Assembly (NCBI GenBank): GCA_016194905.1
Contig: JACQAP010000016.1
Coordinates: 50,415 to 114,414, forward strand
Source of the DNA: Betaproteobacteria bacterium
Lineage (GTDB): Bacteria > Pseudomonadota > Gammaproteobacteria > Burkholderiales > JACQAP01
Direction: 5' to 3'
DNA: 64,000 nt
The notes below the pieces were generated by a model that was not told the DNA's origin, ran no database searches, and saw only the letters and a program-made list of their open reading frames with translations. The position numbers and the translations under genes were made by a program. Position 1 is the stretch's first letter, and every line of letters starts with the position of its first letter. Below are positions 44,144 to 52,612 of the stretch, one piece after another.

Positions 44144-44530
44144 ATGGCAGCAAAGAAAAAGGCAATGAAGAAACCCGCTAAGAAAGTAGCAGCGAAGAAG
44201 AAGCCCGCCAAAAAGGCCGCGAAGAAGAAGCCCGCCAAAAAGGCTGCGAAGAAGGTAGCGCGGAAGCCGGCGAAGAAGGCTGCGAAGAAGCCCGCAAAAA
44301 AGGCTGCTAAGCGCCCGGCCAAGAAAAAGGCCGCAAAGAAAAAGGCGAAGAAGCCCGCTAAAAAGAAGGCAAAGAAGGCGGCGAAGAAGCCCGCCAAAAA
44401 GAAGGCGAAGAAGGCCTCCAAGAAGAAGCCTGCCGCCAAGCCCGCTGCTACGGCAGCGCCGGCGGCACCGAAGCCCGTTTCCGCACCGGCGGCCTGGCCG
44501 TTTCCGGTAGCCGGCAACCGGCCTAACTAA
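44144..44530 (+). CDS. Histone H1-like Ala/Lys-rich DNA-binding protein
   Basis: The 128-residue product is almost entirely Lys, Ala and Pro, built from repeats of the type KKPAKKA or AAKKKPAK. This is the bacterial histone H1-like (Hc1/AlgP-type) tail that binds and condenses DNA. A short uncharged C-terminus (about 100-128) is Pro/Ala-rich. AGGAGATACAGAA precedes the start. The high number of near-identical codons makes the gene prone to length change by slippage. Position next to nrdAB is common in betaproteobacteria. Confidence 0.92.
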   Translation: MAAKKKAMKKPAKKVAAKKKPAKKAAKKKPAKKAAKKVARKPAKKAAKKPAKKAAKRPAKKKAAKKKAKKPAKKKAKKAAKKPAKKKAKKASKKKPAAKPAATAAPAAPKPVSAPAAWPFPVAGNRPN

Positions 44531-44745
44531 GCTTCCCATATGCTCGCGGGCAATCTGCATCCGCGACGGATACCAGGCACTGAGCCGCGAGCTTTGGGAT
44601 TTGCAGTACACATAAGACCTGCACCTGTGAAGGTGCGGTTCAGTTAGGATTTAGAAGGCCAACCCTCGCCGATCAAGAGACGGGAGGCGGGGTAAGTTCC
44701 TAACACTCACTTCTTGTCCCGAACGGGACGAGAGGGATTTTTCTT
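44531..44745 (+). ncRNA. Possible structured RNA downstream of the H1-like gene
   Basis: This non-coding stretch contains a hairpin GCACCT-GTGA-AGGTGC (44618-44633), a second possible pairing CCTCGCC with GGCGGGG, and a terminator-like stem at 44713-44732. It may be a small RNA or the structured 3' end of the H1-like mRNA. No RNA family is recognised. Confidence 0.3.
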
Positions 44746-44746
44746 T
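44713..44746 (+). terminator. Rho-independent terminator-like hairpin
   Basis: CTTGTCCCG pairs with CGGGACGAG with one wobble, and GGGATTTTTCTTT follows. It would end transcripts from the H1-like gene or a small RNA. Confidence 0.6.
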
Positions 44747-44958
44747 CCTATTGAAAGCTGAACGCTAAGCACTTCAAAAATCGAGGAAAATCCCGGCGGA
44801 TAAGTGGTTCGGACGGGCACCCGGATCGCGTCGGGATGATGCAAGAATCATCGAAAAAAATGGGCAAGGCGGCGTGACATGTACGCCGCTTTGTCATTGC
44901 GGCAGCGAGACGCCGCCCGAGTTGCGACATCGAAGTGAGATGACGAACGGGAAAAAAC
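44746..44958. other. Gap without recognised gene
   Basis: I see only the leader of the small membrane protein gene at 44959 and no repeats or frames worth calling. Confidence 0.5.
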
Positions 44959-45147
44959 ATGAAAGCACCCAGTCGTAAAACCGGTTTGCTTTGCCTCGTG
45001 ATTTTCGTCCTCGCGCTGATCGGGGTGTTCGTGCCGCTCGGGCACTTTCCTTATGTCGGCGCCGCGCTCGGCCTGGTCAACCACTACCACGAGTGGTTGC
45101 TGATTGCCGGCTATGCGCTGTTGCTGCTCGCCGTGTATATCCTCTAG
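44959..45147 (+). CDS. Small two-span membrane protein
   Basis: The 62-residue product has two hydrophobic helices, about 9-25 (LLCLVIFVLALIGVFV) and 45-62 (WLLIAGYALLLLAVYIL), linked by a short loop with PLGHFPYVGA. I do not recognise the family. It ends 25 bases before the KTSC gene, so the two may be co-transcribed. The upstream region has the weak ribosome binding site GGGAAAAAAC. Confidence 0.6.
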   Translation: MKAPSRKTGLLCLVIFVLALIGVFVPLGHFPYVGAALGLVNHYHEWLLIAGYALLLLAVYIL

Positions 45148-45172
45148 CAAAAAAGATAGCCGGGGAGGATGC

Positions 45173-45388
45173 ATGGATAGAAAAAAAGTCAGCTCCAGTT
45201 CGATCCGGTCGGTCGGCTACGACGAACGCAATCGCGTGCTCGAGGTGGAATTCAATGACGGCCGGGTCAACCAGTATTCGGGCGTTTCCGCGGAGGTCCA
45301 CCGCCGATTGATGAGCGCGCCTTCGATCGTCAGCTATTTCCGCGACCACGTCGAAGAGTCGTTTACCGCGAAACGGGTGAAAGGCTAG
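45173..45388 (+). CDS. KTSC domain protein
   Basis: The 71-residue protein is a single KTSC domain: the SSSIRSVGYDERNRVLEVEF start, a GRVNQYSGV strand, and the SAPSIVSYFRDHV helix. The name motif lysine-Thr-Ser-Cys is not fully kept here (KKVSSSS/AKRVKG). The family is small and likely involved in nucleic acid or protein binding; function unknown. GGGGAGG lies seven bases before ATG 45173. A longer frame starting at 45104 is not supported. Confidence 0.8.
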   Translation: MDRKKVSSSSIRSVGYDERNRVLEVEFNDGRVNQYSGVSAEVHRRLMSAPSIVSYFRDHVEESFTAKRVKG

Positions 45389-45411
45389 CCGACCCAAGGC
45401 CGGCATCAGAA

Positions 45412-45626
45412 GCGTTGACGCAGAGGGCGCGGAGGAACGCAGAGGACGCGGAGGAAAAACAAGAACGAAACCGGGAGGTGGAGCCAATGGGCGATCTGAT
45501 GCCTGCACGCGGATGAATGGCCAGCCGCACCAAAAACACCTACTCCTTTAAATTCCGATCAATCCGATTTTCTCTGCGACCTTTCTTGCCTTTCCTCTGC
45601 GTCCTCTGCGTCCTCTGCGTCAACGC
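45412..45626. repeat. Empty inverted repeat, CGCAGAGG family
   Basis: The left arm (about 45412-45460, AGCGTTGACGCAGAGGGCGC) and right arm (about 45569-45626, with TCCTCTGCGTCCTCTGCGTC) are inverted copies. About 110 bases lie between them and no gene. Confidence 0.85.
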
Positions 45627-45653
45627 TCCTATCGCTGGCCCTTGGCCAGCTAG

Positions 45654-46253
45654 TCAGCATTCGGGTTCGCCTTCGGCTGGCCTCGGTGTCGGGTCGAAGC
45701 CGAATTTCTGCGCGACTTCGCCGGCCTGGATGCGGCCGATCGGCACCCGGCTGCCGGCGTAGTCGACGTATACACCGGTCGCGTGACGGCGTGCTTCGGC
45801 GTCGAAAGCCCGCGCCAGCACGGCGTCGCTGATCGGTTTGCCGTGCAGGTCGGTGAATAAGCCCGACACCATCGCCAGATCGCGATCGTTCATAACCCCC
45901 AGCCCCGTTCCCCAGCGCAGCAGCAGCGAGCCGGTTTCGTCGATCCAGGCGCCCGAGACTTTTCCGATAGGCTGTCCGATATGCGTTTCAAACGCCGTGG
46001 ATGCGTCGCTTGCGGTGTTGACGACGAACGGCGTGTATTCAAGCGTAACGAAGACCCGCTGCGGGCCGTTCTGGAAGAACCAGCGGCCCCGTTTATCGGC
46101 GGCGTAGTTGCGCCCGATGAATGCCGTTACGCCCGCATTGGCAATGCGATCGCCCTTGATCAGCCAGCTCCCCCGACGATCGAGCTCAAGCCATCCGTAG
46201 ACGTTCGGAACGTCCGGCCATTTGCCCATTGCCTGGATGACGATCGGGTCCAT
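45654..46253 (-). CDS. Conserved proteobacterial protein of unknown function
   Basis: The 199-residue product belongs to a conserved proteobacterial family known to me from the patterns VYGWLELDRRGSW (about 19-31) and WFFQNGPQRVFVTLEYTP (about 57-74). No signal peptide, membrane segment or catalytic motif is visible. I place the start at ATG 46253 (MDPIVIQAMG), which matches the family N-terminus; a longer frame starts at 46322. It is monocistronic and I cannot assign a function. Confidence 0.68.
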   Translation of the reverse strand: MDPIVIQAMGKWPDVPNVYGWLELDRRGSWLIKGDRIANAGVTAFIGRNYAADKRGRWFFQNGPQRVFVTLEYTPFVVNTASDASTAFETHIGQPIGKVSGAWIDETGSLLLRWGTGLGVMNDRDLAMVSGLFTDLHGKPISDAVLARAFDAEARRHATGVYVDYAGSRVPIGRIQAGEVAQKFGFDPTPRPAEGEPEC

Positions 46254-46359
46254 CTGGATGCAAAATTGACGTAATGTGGGCCAAGGGCAAAATTGTACGC
46301 GCTGCCCGGACCGGGCTTTCACCAGTCACCTATCACTGACCACTAATCACGGAAACACC

Positions 46360-47010
46360 ATGGCGCTGACCTTCTACTACGGCTCCGGATCCCCCTACGC
46401 ATGGCGCGTGTGGCTCGCGCTGGAGCATAAGGCGATTGCCTACGAACTCAAGATGATTTCCTTCTCCGCCGGCGATCTCACCAAGCCGGAATATCTGGCG
46501 ATGAATCCGCGGCACAAGGTGCCGACGATCGCCGATGGCGATTTCTCTCTCTATGAGTCGGCGGCAATCGTCGAATACCTGGACGAGCAATACTCAGCCG
46601 GTAAAAGGCTTTTTCCCGGCAGCGTCGGGCAGCGCGCCGTCATTCGCCGGCTGGTGCGCGAGGCCGATGAGTATCTTGCGCACGCGCTGGAACGGCTGGT
46701 TGATCAAGTCCTGTTCACCAAGCAGGAAAAATGGGACCTGCAGGAAATAGCGGCGGGCCGCGAAACTTTCCTCAAGGAACTGGACACGTTCGAAGGTTAT
46801 CTGGGCGGCGGCTGGTTCGCCGGCGAATTATCTGCGGCGGATTTCACGCTCTATCCGATCATCGCGCTGTGCCTGCGCATGGAAAAGAAAAAAACGGATC
46901 TGAACGTAAGCAGTGCGATCGGACCGAAAATCGCGGCGTGGATGAAGCGCGTCGAAGCACTGCCATACTACGACAAGACCTACCCCCCGCACTGGAAAGC
47001 CAAGAGCTGA
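46360..47010 (+). CDS. Glutathione S-transferase family protein
   Basis: The 216-residue protein has a thioredoxin-fold N-terminal domain with GSGSPYAWRVWLALE (8-22) at the glutathione site, the cis-proline region KVPTI near 52-56 and ESAAIVEYLDEQY near 65-77. A helical C-terminal domain follows. The first catalytic residue may be Ser11 or Tyr13. Its substrate is unknown. The start at ATG 46360 fits the family; the upstream frame extension is not coding. Confidence 0.9.
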   Translation: MALTFYYGSGSPYAWRVWLALEHKAIAYELKMISFSAGDLTKPEYLAMNPRHKVPTIADGDFSLYESAAIVEYLDEQYSAGKRLFPGSVGQRAVIRRLVREADEYLAHALERLVDQVLFTKQEKWDLQEIAAGRETFLKELDTFEGYLGGGWFAGELSAADFTLYPIIALCLRMEKKKTDLNVSSAIGPKIAAWMKRVEALPYYDKTYPPHWKAKS

Positions 47011-47024
47011 GGCGGCCCGTGGCT

Positions 47025-47465
47025 TCAGGCCAGATTGTCCCATTCGTCGTGCCGTTGCCTGCGCTCAGCCCGGAAGTTGGTCACTTCCAATCGCAAGCCA
47101 TCCGGATCGTTGAAAAAGGTCGCATGATAGTCCGGTGCGTATTCCGGGTAGAGCCTGGATCCGGATGCATCGATCCCCGCTGCTCGCAGCTTACTGGCTG
47201 CTTCATCCACGTCCGCCGCATCGTCGACACGAAAGCAGAGGTGATGTAACCCCGGGGCATACGGATCGTAGGGAGATTTGCATTTGGCCGGACGCAGGAC
47301 GTAACCGAAGTGCCGGTTGAAATACTGGATGTGAAGGGCGCCGTCGAGCGTAAACGAGTTCTTCCTGAACCCCAGGATCGACATGACCTGGTCGTAAAAG
47401 GTTTCGGCCCGGGCGAGATCGCTCACCGAGATGTAGATATGGTCTATTCCAATGACTTCGAGCAT
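47025..47465 (-). CDS. VOC family protein (glyoxalase/bleomycin resistance type)
   Basis: The 146-residue protein has two vicinal-oxygen-chelate repeats: DHIYISVSDLARAETFY near 7-23 and HHLCFRVDDAADVDEAA near 73-89. Candidate metal ligands are H8, H73 or H74 and E129. It may isomerise a thiol adduct or cleave an aromatic ring; the class is too broad to say. The start is ATG 47465. It converges with the GST gene, whose substrate chemistry may be related. Confidence 0.85.
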   Translation of the reverse strand: MLEVIGIDHIYISVSDLARAETFYDQVMSILGFRKNSFTLDGALHIQYFNRHFGYVLRPAKCKSPYDPYAPGLHHLCFRVDDAADVDEAASKLRAAGIDASGSRLYPEYAPDYHATFFNDPDGLRLEVTNFRAERRQRHDEWDNLA

Positions 47466-47584
47466 GGCGGTGGGCCCGGCAGCGGGCTTTCGGGCCCGGC
47501 TTTCGGTACCATTATGCCCAAACAACCAACCAGCCTGATGGGAGGAGATTTCGTGACCGATTTTATTCAGCCGGGAGCGATGGC

Positions 47585-48853
47585 ATGAGCATTCTGCTCG
47601 GCTGCGTCGCCGACGATTTCACTGGCGCTACCGATCTGGCCAACACGCTCGTCAAGGCCGGCATGCGCACCGTCCAGTTGCTCGGCGTGCCACGCAAGGG
47701 CCTGAAAGTACCCGAGGCCGATTGCATCATTGTCGCGCTCAAGTCGCGCAGCAATCCCGCCGCCGAGGCGGTCACGATGTCGCTCGCCGCCCTGGACTGG
47801 TTGCGACAGCAGGGCGCGAGGCAGCTCTACTTCAAGTATTGCTCGACTTTCGATTCCACCGACAAGGGCAATATCGGCCCGGTGGCCGAAGCGATACTGG
47901 ATGCGATCGGCGCCGACTTTACGGTGTTCAACCCGTCTTTCCCGACCAACAAGCGCACGGTGTACAAAGGCTATCTTTTCGTCGGTGACGAGTTGCTGTC
48001 CGAATCCGGCATGCGCCACCATCCGCTGACTCCGATGACCGATCCGTCCCTGGTGCGCGTTCTGCAGCGGCAGACCAGACACAAGGTCGGGCTGGTGCAG
48101 TACTCGACCGTTGTCAAAGGCGCGGCGGCGATTCGCAGCGCGTTCGACGATCTGCGCAAGCAGGGCATCCGCCACGCCGTGCTCGACTCCATCACCGATG
48201 ATCACCTGATGACGCTCGGCGAAGCCTGCGCGGACATAAGACTGGTTACCGGCGGCTCCGGCATGGCGATGGGCCTGCCGGCCAATTTCATCCGTCAGGG
48301 CCTGATGAAAAGCGGTCAGCGTGCGACGCTGCCGAAAGTGACCGGCCCGACAGTCGTGATTGCGGGCTCGTGCTCGGTCGCCACGCAAGGCCAGGTCGCA
48401 CTGATGAAAAAAGATCACGAAGCCTACGAACTGGAACCGATGGCGATCGCCTCCGGGCGCGACGTCGCGCGGGAGGCGACCGACTGGGCATCGAAGCGGC
48501 TCTCGGAAAAACCGATCCTGATTTACTCCACCGCCACCCCGGAGCAGGTGAAAGCCGTGCAGGATAAACTCGGCCGCGAACATGCCGGCTCGATGGTGGA
48601 GGAAACGTTCGGCAAGATCGCGAAGGGACTGGTTGCCAACGGCACGCGCAGGTTGTTGGTCGCCGGCGGTGAAACTTCCGGTGCGGTAGTCGGCGCGCTC
48701 GGCGTCGAAGGGCTGGTCATCGGGCCGGAAATCGATCCGGGCGTGCCGTGGACGTTCTCGATCGGCGAACCGTCGCTGGCGCTGGCGCTCAAGTCCGGCA
48801 ACTTCGGCGCCCAGGATTTCTTCACCAAGGCTTTCAAGCTTCAACCAATGTAG
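47585..48853 (+). CDS. Four-carbon acid sugar kinase (OtnK-like)
   Basis: The 422-residue protein is of the four-carbon acid sugar kinase family (DUF1537, now 3-oxo-tetronate kinase OtnK and relatives). The N-terminal CVADDFTGATDLANTL (7-22) is the substrate-binding start and the C-terminal GGETSGAV near 361-368 the nucleotide-binding loop. It phosphorylates 3-oxo-tetronate or a similar acid sugar. An OtnC-like decarboxylase gene follows 200 bases downstream. The pair suggests growth on D-threonate, L-threonate or D-erythronate; the dehydrogenase gene of the route is not visible here. Confidence 0.87.
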   Translation: MSILLGCVADDFTGATDLANTLVKAGMRTVQLLGVPRKGLKVPEADCIIVALKSRSNPAAEAVTMSLAALDWLRQQGARQLYFKYCSTFDSTDKGNIGPVAEAILDAIGADFTVFNPSFPTNKRTVYKGYLFVGDELLSESGMRHHPLTPMTDPSLVRVLQRQTRHKVGLVQYSTVVKGAAAIRSAFDDLRKQGIRHAVLDSITDDHLMTLGEACADIRLVTGGSGMAMGLPANFIRQGLMKSGQRATLPKVTGPTVVIAGSCSVATQGQVALMKKDHEAYELEPMAIASGRDVAREATDWASKRLSEKPILIYSTATPEQVKAVQDKLGREHAGSMVEETFGKIAKGLVANGTRRLLVAGGETSGAVVGALGVEGLVIGPEIDPGVPWTFSIGEPSLALALKSGNFGAQDFFTKAFKLQPM

Positions 48854-48878
48854 TTCTGACGGCAATCCAGCCGATCAA

Positions 48879-49029
48879 ATGCGCACCACGAAGTCACGAA
48901 GAACACGAAGGCTCACGAAGAGATGCGAGGAAAGAAAAGACCGAAACGATGTTCACAATATCGGTTATGTGAAATGGAGTTTTTGTTTCTCTTTGTGTCA
49001 CTTCGTGCTCTTCGTGCCTTCGTGGTGAG
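48879..49029. repeat. Empty inverted repeat, CACGAAG family
   Basis: The left arm (48879-48928) contains CACGAAGTCACGAAGAACAC and the right arm (48985-49029) ends TTCGTGCCTTCGTGGTGAG. They are inverted copies with about 55 bases between, sitting between otnK- and otnC-like genes. Confidence 0.85.
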
Positions 49030-49053
49030 ATTTAACTTATCCAGTTCTTATCT

Positions 49054-49686
49054 ATGAACGAATCGAAACTCAGGGAAGAGATCTGCCTCTTCGGCAAGTC
49101 GATGTTCGACCGCGGGCTCACGGTCGGCAGCTCCGGCAACATCAGCGTGCGCCTCGACGACGGCTGGCTGATGACGCCGACCAATTCCAGCCTGGGCCGG
49201 CTCGATCCGGCAATGCTGTCGAAGGTGGACGACAAGGGAAACCTGCTATCCGGCGCGAAGCAGACCAAGGAATCCTTCCTGCATCTTTCCGTGTACGGGC
49301 AGCGTCCGACGGCAGGCGCGATCGTGCATCTGCATTCAACCCATTCGGTCGCCGTATCCTGTCTCGCTGACGTCGATCCGAAGCAGCCCATCCCGCCGAT
49401 CACTGCTTACTACGTCATGAAGATCGGCAACCTGGTGCTGCTGCCTTACTACGCACCGGGCGACATGACGCTGGCCAATGCGGTGAAGGAAGTGGCGGGG
49501 AAACACCACGCGATTTTGCTTGCCAATCACGGCCCCATCGTGGCCGGCAAGGATCTCGAAAGCGCCGTCTATGCGACCGAGGAACTGGAAGAAACCGCCA
49601 GGCTGTACCTGCTGCTGAGGGGCAGCCGGCTCAAAATCCTGTCGCCCGAGCAAGTAGCGGAACTGCACAGGAAGTGGCCGCAATAA
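49054..49686 (+). CDS. OtnC-like 3-oxo-tetronate 4-phosphate decarboxylase
   Basis: The 210-residue class II aldolase/adducin-like protein has GSSGNISVRL near 28-37, the HLHSTHSVA metal site near 89-97 (H89, H91 pair) and H153 region LANHGPIVAG near 150-159. In the Otn pathway it decarboxylates 3-oxo-tetronate 4-phosphate to dihydroxyacetone phosphate. It follows the OtnK-like kinase gene on the same strand. A general class II aldolase or epimerase function is the alternative. Confidence 0.85.
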   Translation: MNESKLREEICLFGKSMFDRGLTVGSSGNISVRLDDGWLMTPTNSSLGRLDPAMLSKVDDKGNLLSGAKQTKESFLHLSVYGQRPTAGAIVHLHSTHSVAVSCLADVDPKQPIPPITAYYVMKIGNLVLLPYYAPGDMTLANAVKEVAGKHHAILLANHGPIVAGKDLESAVYATEELEETARLYLLLRGSRLKILSPEQVAELHRKWPQ

Positions 49687-49715
49687 GAAAGGCAGGACTG
49701 AGGTAAAAAGGTTCT

Positions 49716-49832
49716 TTGCCCGCGCTTGCGCAACACGTCTACTGGGGCGTGCTGATCCTGGTCGTGCTGCTGCATGGATCGGGCAAGCTGTCGCTGGATG
49801 CGATTGTGTGGAAGAAAATGAAGCGGCACTAA
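49716..49832 (+). pseudogene. Fragment resembling the C-terminus of a DoxX protein
   Basis: A 38-codon frame encodes LPALAQHVYWGVLILVVLLH and then GSGKLSLDAIVWKKMKRH. The last part is the typical end of DoxX family membrane proteins, but the three upstream helices are missing. It looks like a remnant left after loss of the main gene. TTG 49716 would be its only start. Confidence 0.5.
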
Positions 49833-49931
49833 GCGCTGAGGATTCTTTTCAATACCCCCTTGAGGGGTACTGAGTCGTAACCGCGCGTTGCGGCTGGATT
49901 CTTCCAGCTCGTACCCTTTCCTTGCACGGCC

Positions 49932-50606
49932 TTACTTGAACGAATCCTGCGGCTTTCCCGCGAGAACTCGCGTGTGGATGTTCCAGGAAATTGTGATGCG
50001 CGGCCGGATGCCGGCGTAAGGCGTCACCAGATGCACCCACTCGCTCGGAAACAGCATCATCGTTCCCTCGTGCAGCGTCGGCACCAGCAACTGCGTCATG
50101 CGCCCCGGTTCGACCTGGCAGCAAGCCGCGATGCGCGGATCGGCGAAGCAGAACTTACCGCCTGTATTGTCGGCCGGATCCTGGTCGCCCAGGTCGAGCA
50201 CATAGAGCACGCTTGCCACCGACCGATGATGGCTGTGTGGCATGCAGTAGTCGCCTTTTTCGTACACGCTTGCCCAACTATCGTCGATCACCGCGTTGTC
50301 GTTCGGATACACCTGCCTGAACAGCGCGACGGCGCGTTCTTGAATCAACTCCGCTTCCGGCCGCGCCCAATCGGCGACGCGGCGTATCTTCGTGCCGCAG
50401 CCGCCGTGGAAATAGAAGTCGCGAAATTTGGAATCCTGCAGTAGTTCCAGCACGCGCCGCTTGAGGCCGGGATGGTAATACTCCGCGTCTTCGAAGCGGG
50501 TGACCTTGACGGTGGGTTCGTCGAGCGCAAGCAGGGCCTGCTTCTCCGGCCAGATGCGCAGCTTGCGGATGCCGATTTGGATGATGTGCCTCGACATGGA
50601 CGGCAT
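49932..50606 (-). CDS. Putative 2OG-Fe(II) oxygenase
   Basis: The 224-residue protein resembles a family of putative 2-oxoglutarate/iron oxygenases. A jelly-roll core is suggested by YCMPHSHHRSVASVLYVLDL near 120-139, with candidate iron ligands around H123-H126, and by MLFPSEWVHLVTPYAGIRPR near 183-202, with the distal H192 and R202 for 2-oxoglutarate. Substrate is unknown. It lies alone, in a mixed region. Confidence 0.72.
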   Translation of the reverse strand: MPSMSRHIIQIGIRKLRIWPEKQALLALDEPTVKVTRFEDAEYYHPGLKRRVLELLQDSKFRDFYFHGGCGTKIRRVADWARPEAELIQERAVALFRQVYPNDNAVIDDSWASVYEKGDYCMPHSHHRSVASVLYVLDLGDQDPADNTGGKFCFADPRIAACCQVEPGRMTQLLVPTLHEGTMMLFPSEWVHLVTPYAGIRPRITISWNIHTRVLAGKPQDSFK

Positions 50607-50833
50607 TTAAGCGCCGTGCTCATGCCAGCGTCAAGCTGCGGAGCAACGAAGAAGGAGAGGAAAAGAGGGGGAAGGCAGCACTGAGGACTGAGTAGCGATC
50701 ATGCACTGCGGCTAGACTTTCTAGCCACTAGAGCCACTAGAGCCACTAGAGCCACTAGCCCCTAGCTACTCGCTCGGCCCAGCCGCATAATGGCCGAAAA
50801 GAAGGCTTCTCAATCTCTCGGGGGAGGGGCAAG
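50607..50833. other. Gap before the cytochrome gene
   Basis: No gene is supported. It includes the tandem repeat at 50721-50757. GGGGGAGG at 50820-50827 is the ribosome binding site of the following gene. Confidence 0.5.
50721..50757. repeat. Tandem GAGCCACTA repeats
   Basis: Three perfect 9-nt copies (50731-50757) follow CTAGCCACTA and are followed by GCCCCTAGC. Related inverted words lie at 53584-53675. Confidence 0.88.
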
Positions 50834-51313
50834 ATGAAGCGGTTCGCGGCAGTCGTCGCACTTTCTCTGTGTTCGGCACCTTTGCTCGCCGACACGCCTG
50901 ACCAGATCCTGGAACGTTACGCCGAGCTGGCGCAACAGGAAGATCCGGCCTTCGCCGGTTTTTCCGCAGAGCACGGCCACGAACTGTATCTTCAGAAGCG
51001 GGTGCTGCCGGTTGTCGGTGCGATCAACTGCGCTTCCTGCCACATGGCTGATCCGCGTGACGAGATCATCGCGCACAAGTCCAAGGTGCTGTGCCGCCAG
51101 TGCCACGTCATCAACGATTCCGAGCATCCCCATCCCAAGGACGCCAAGCTGCGCAAGATCCCGCCGCTCGCGCCGTCCGCGAATCCCAGGCGTCTGACCA
51201 ACTTCGAGCATGTCGAGGAGTTCCTGAAGCCGAACTGCGAGATGGTGATCGGGCGCGAGTGCAGCACGCAGGAGAAGGACGATATTATTGCGTGGTTGAT
51301 CTCGGTGAAGTGA
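50834..51313 (+). CDS. DUF1924 family c-type cytochrome
   Basis: The 159-residue protein has a signal peptide (1-19, ending LLA-DT), one full heme site CASCH near 66-70 and a second CRQCH near 87-91, so it may carry two hemes. The C-terminal block IPPLAPSANPRRLTNFEHV and NCEMVIGREC-x2-QEKDD is the DUF1924 family signature. It should act in the periplasm as an electron carrier. Homologs often stand next to cytochrome b561-type genes; none is seen here. GGGGGAGG precedes ATG. Confidence 0.9.
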   Translation: MKRFAAVVALSLCSAPLLADTPDQILERYAELAQQEDPAFAGFSAEHGHELYLQKRVLPVVGAINCASCHMADPRDEIIAHKSKVLCRQCHVINDSEHPHPKDAKLRKIPPLAPSANPRRLTNFEHVEEFLKPNCEMVIGRECSTQEKDDIIAWLISVK

Positions 51314-51478
51314 AGATGTGTCATTCGTGGTTTGTCTACACTGTCTAATTGCAGCAGGGTCGAAGGGCGGCAATTTGACTGGGACATACAGTCCGTAATT
51401 ACGTCTGGAGTTCTTTCAGGCATGTTGATGTGTGTATTCGTTTATCAGGTGGACAACGAGACGGAACCAGCGCGGTCC

Positions 51479-52612
51479 CTAGTCGCTCGACACTCTCAGT
51501 TTTGCCAAATTGGGAATGGCTTTGCGACCAAGTTCAAAATAGTGCGGGTCTTTCTCGATCCCAATGCATTGATATCCAAATACTGATGCTGCGGCCAGAG
51601 TCGACCCTGACCCTGCAAATGGATCTAGGATAATTCCTTTTCCCATAGGAAGGACTCCCCTAACTAACTGGCGCAAGAATGCTTGTGGTTTTAGGCTGGG
51701 ATGCGAAGCTAAGGCTCTCTCGCTTGTTCTCGTTGGTGAGGAGGAGATCACATCTCCGAAAGGCCTATCCGTGGATGGTCTGCGAAAACCGCCCGTTCCC
51801 CATTTCCTTAAATTGTCTTGCGCGCGGCCTTCGAGTGGTTTTCGAAAGACGAGCCATGGTTCCCACATTGATCGAGGCATTACACTTATCTCAGGAAATT
51901 CTTCGTGAGCAGCCTTAGGACGATCGCCCCCCCGCATTGTCATGACTAGGCGGACGATTTCTCCGCGGCGCTCCAGGCCTGCACGCGCCAAAGAATTGGA
52001 AACAACGTGAGATAAGAGAGGATTGCTGGCAACGACAACATTTGCGCCCGGTACTAGTGCTGGGGACAGAAGCCGCGCCCACTTGAAGAAAAAATCATCA
52101 AGAGCTTTTAGGTCAGTCGCGGTTAACACGGTAAATCTTGGCAACGGCGAACGCTTATTGCCGTCAAACGACGGAGGAATCCGCCAAATTCCACCCTTTC
52201 CGTTTCGTAGCTTTTCTTGCTGTTCCGAGGAGTATTCAACTAACCCATATGGGGGATCTGTAACAACGGCGTGAATGCTGTTCCTGTTGCATGAAGACAG
52301 CCAATCGCAACAATCGGAATGAATCATGATCGTTTTTTCGTATTCGAACGTGCTCAGTGTTTTTTTTAATGCCTTGATTTCTTTTTTTTCCGAGCGCTGG
52401 TCGTCATAAAGATTGAGCGAGTACTGCGCGCGATCCATTCTCGTGAACAATCGAGGAGTATTCAGTTGCAGATAAGACCTAATAGACGAAGAGGAGACGG
52501 GACCAAGTCTTTCCGAAACACCCACTTGAATATCGCTAAGCGACGCTCCGCCAGCGCGGGCGGATAGCACCTCCACTATTGCGTCCCTAACTTCCCCCGG
52601 GCGGCGTTTCAT
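51479..52612 (-). CDS. DNA methyltransferase, beta-class N4/N6
   Basis: The 377-residue enzyme has a winged-helix-like N-terminus (about 1-68) and a methyltransferase domain with DPPYG at 119-123 before DPFAGSGST at 330-338, the beta-class order of motif IV then I. It transfers a methyl group from SAM to an exocyclic amino group of adenine or cytosine. The gene is visibly lower in GC than its neighbours and has no restriction partner on either side, so it is probably an imported orphan methyltransferase. Confidence 0.86.
   Translation of the reverse strand: MKRRPGEVRDAIVEVLSARAGGASLSDIQVGVSERLGPVSSSSIRSYLQLNTPRLFTRMDRAQYSLNLYDDQRSEKKEIKALKKTLSTFEYEKTIMIHSDCCDWLSSCNRNSIHAVVTDPPYGLVEYSSEQQEKLRNGKGGIWRIPPSFDGNKRSPLPRFTVLTATDLKALDDFFFKWARLLSPALVPGANVVVASNPLLSHVVSNSLARAGLERRGEIVRLVMTMRGGDRPKAAHEEFPEISVMPRSMWEPWLVFRKPLEGRAQDNLRKWGTGGFRRPSTDRPFGDVISSSPTRTSERALASHPSLKPQAFLRQLVRGVLPMGKGIILDPFAGSGSTLAAASVFGYQCIGIEKDPHYFELGRKAIPNLAKLRVSSD

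Noticed and set aside
47567..48865. 432-codon minus-strand frame opposite the OtnK-like gene
   Set aside because: Shadow frame; no motif.
50721..50757. CRISPR array
   Set aside because: The units are 9 bp without spacers and no cas gene is near.
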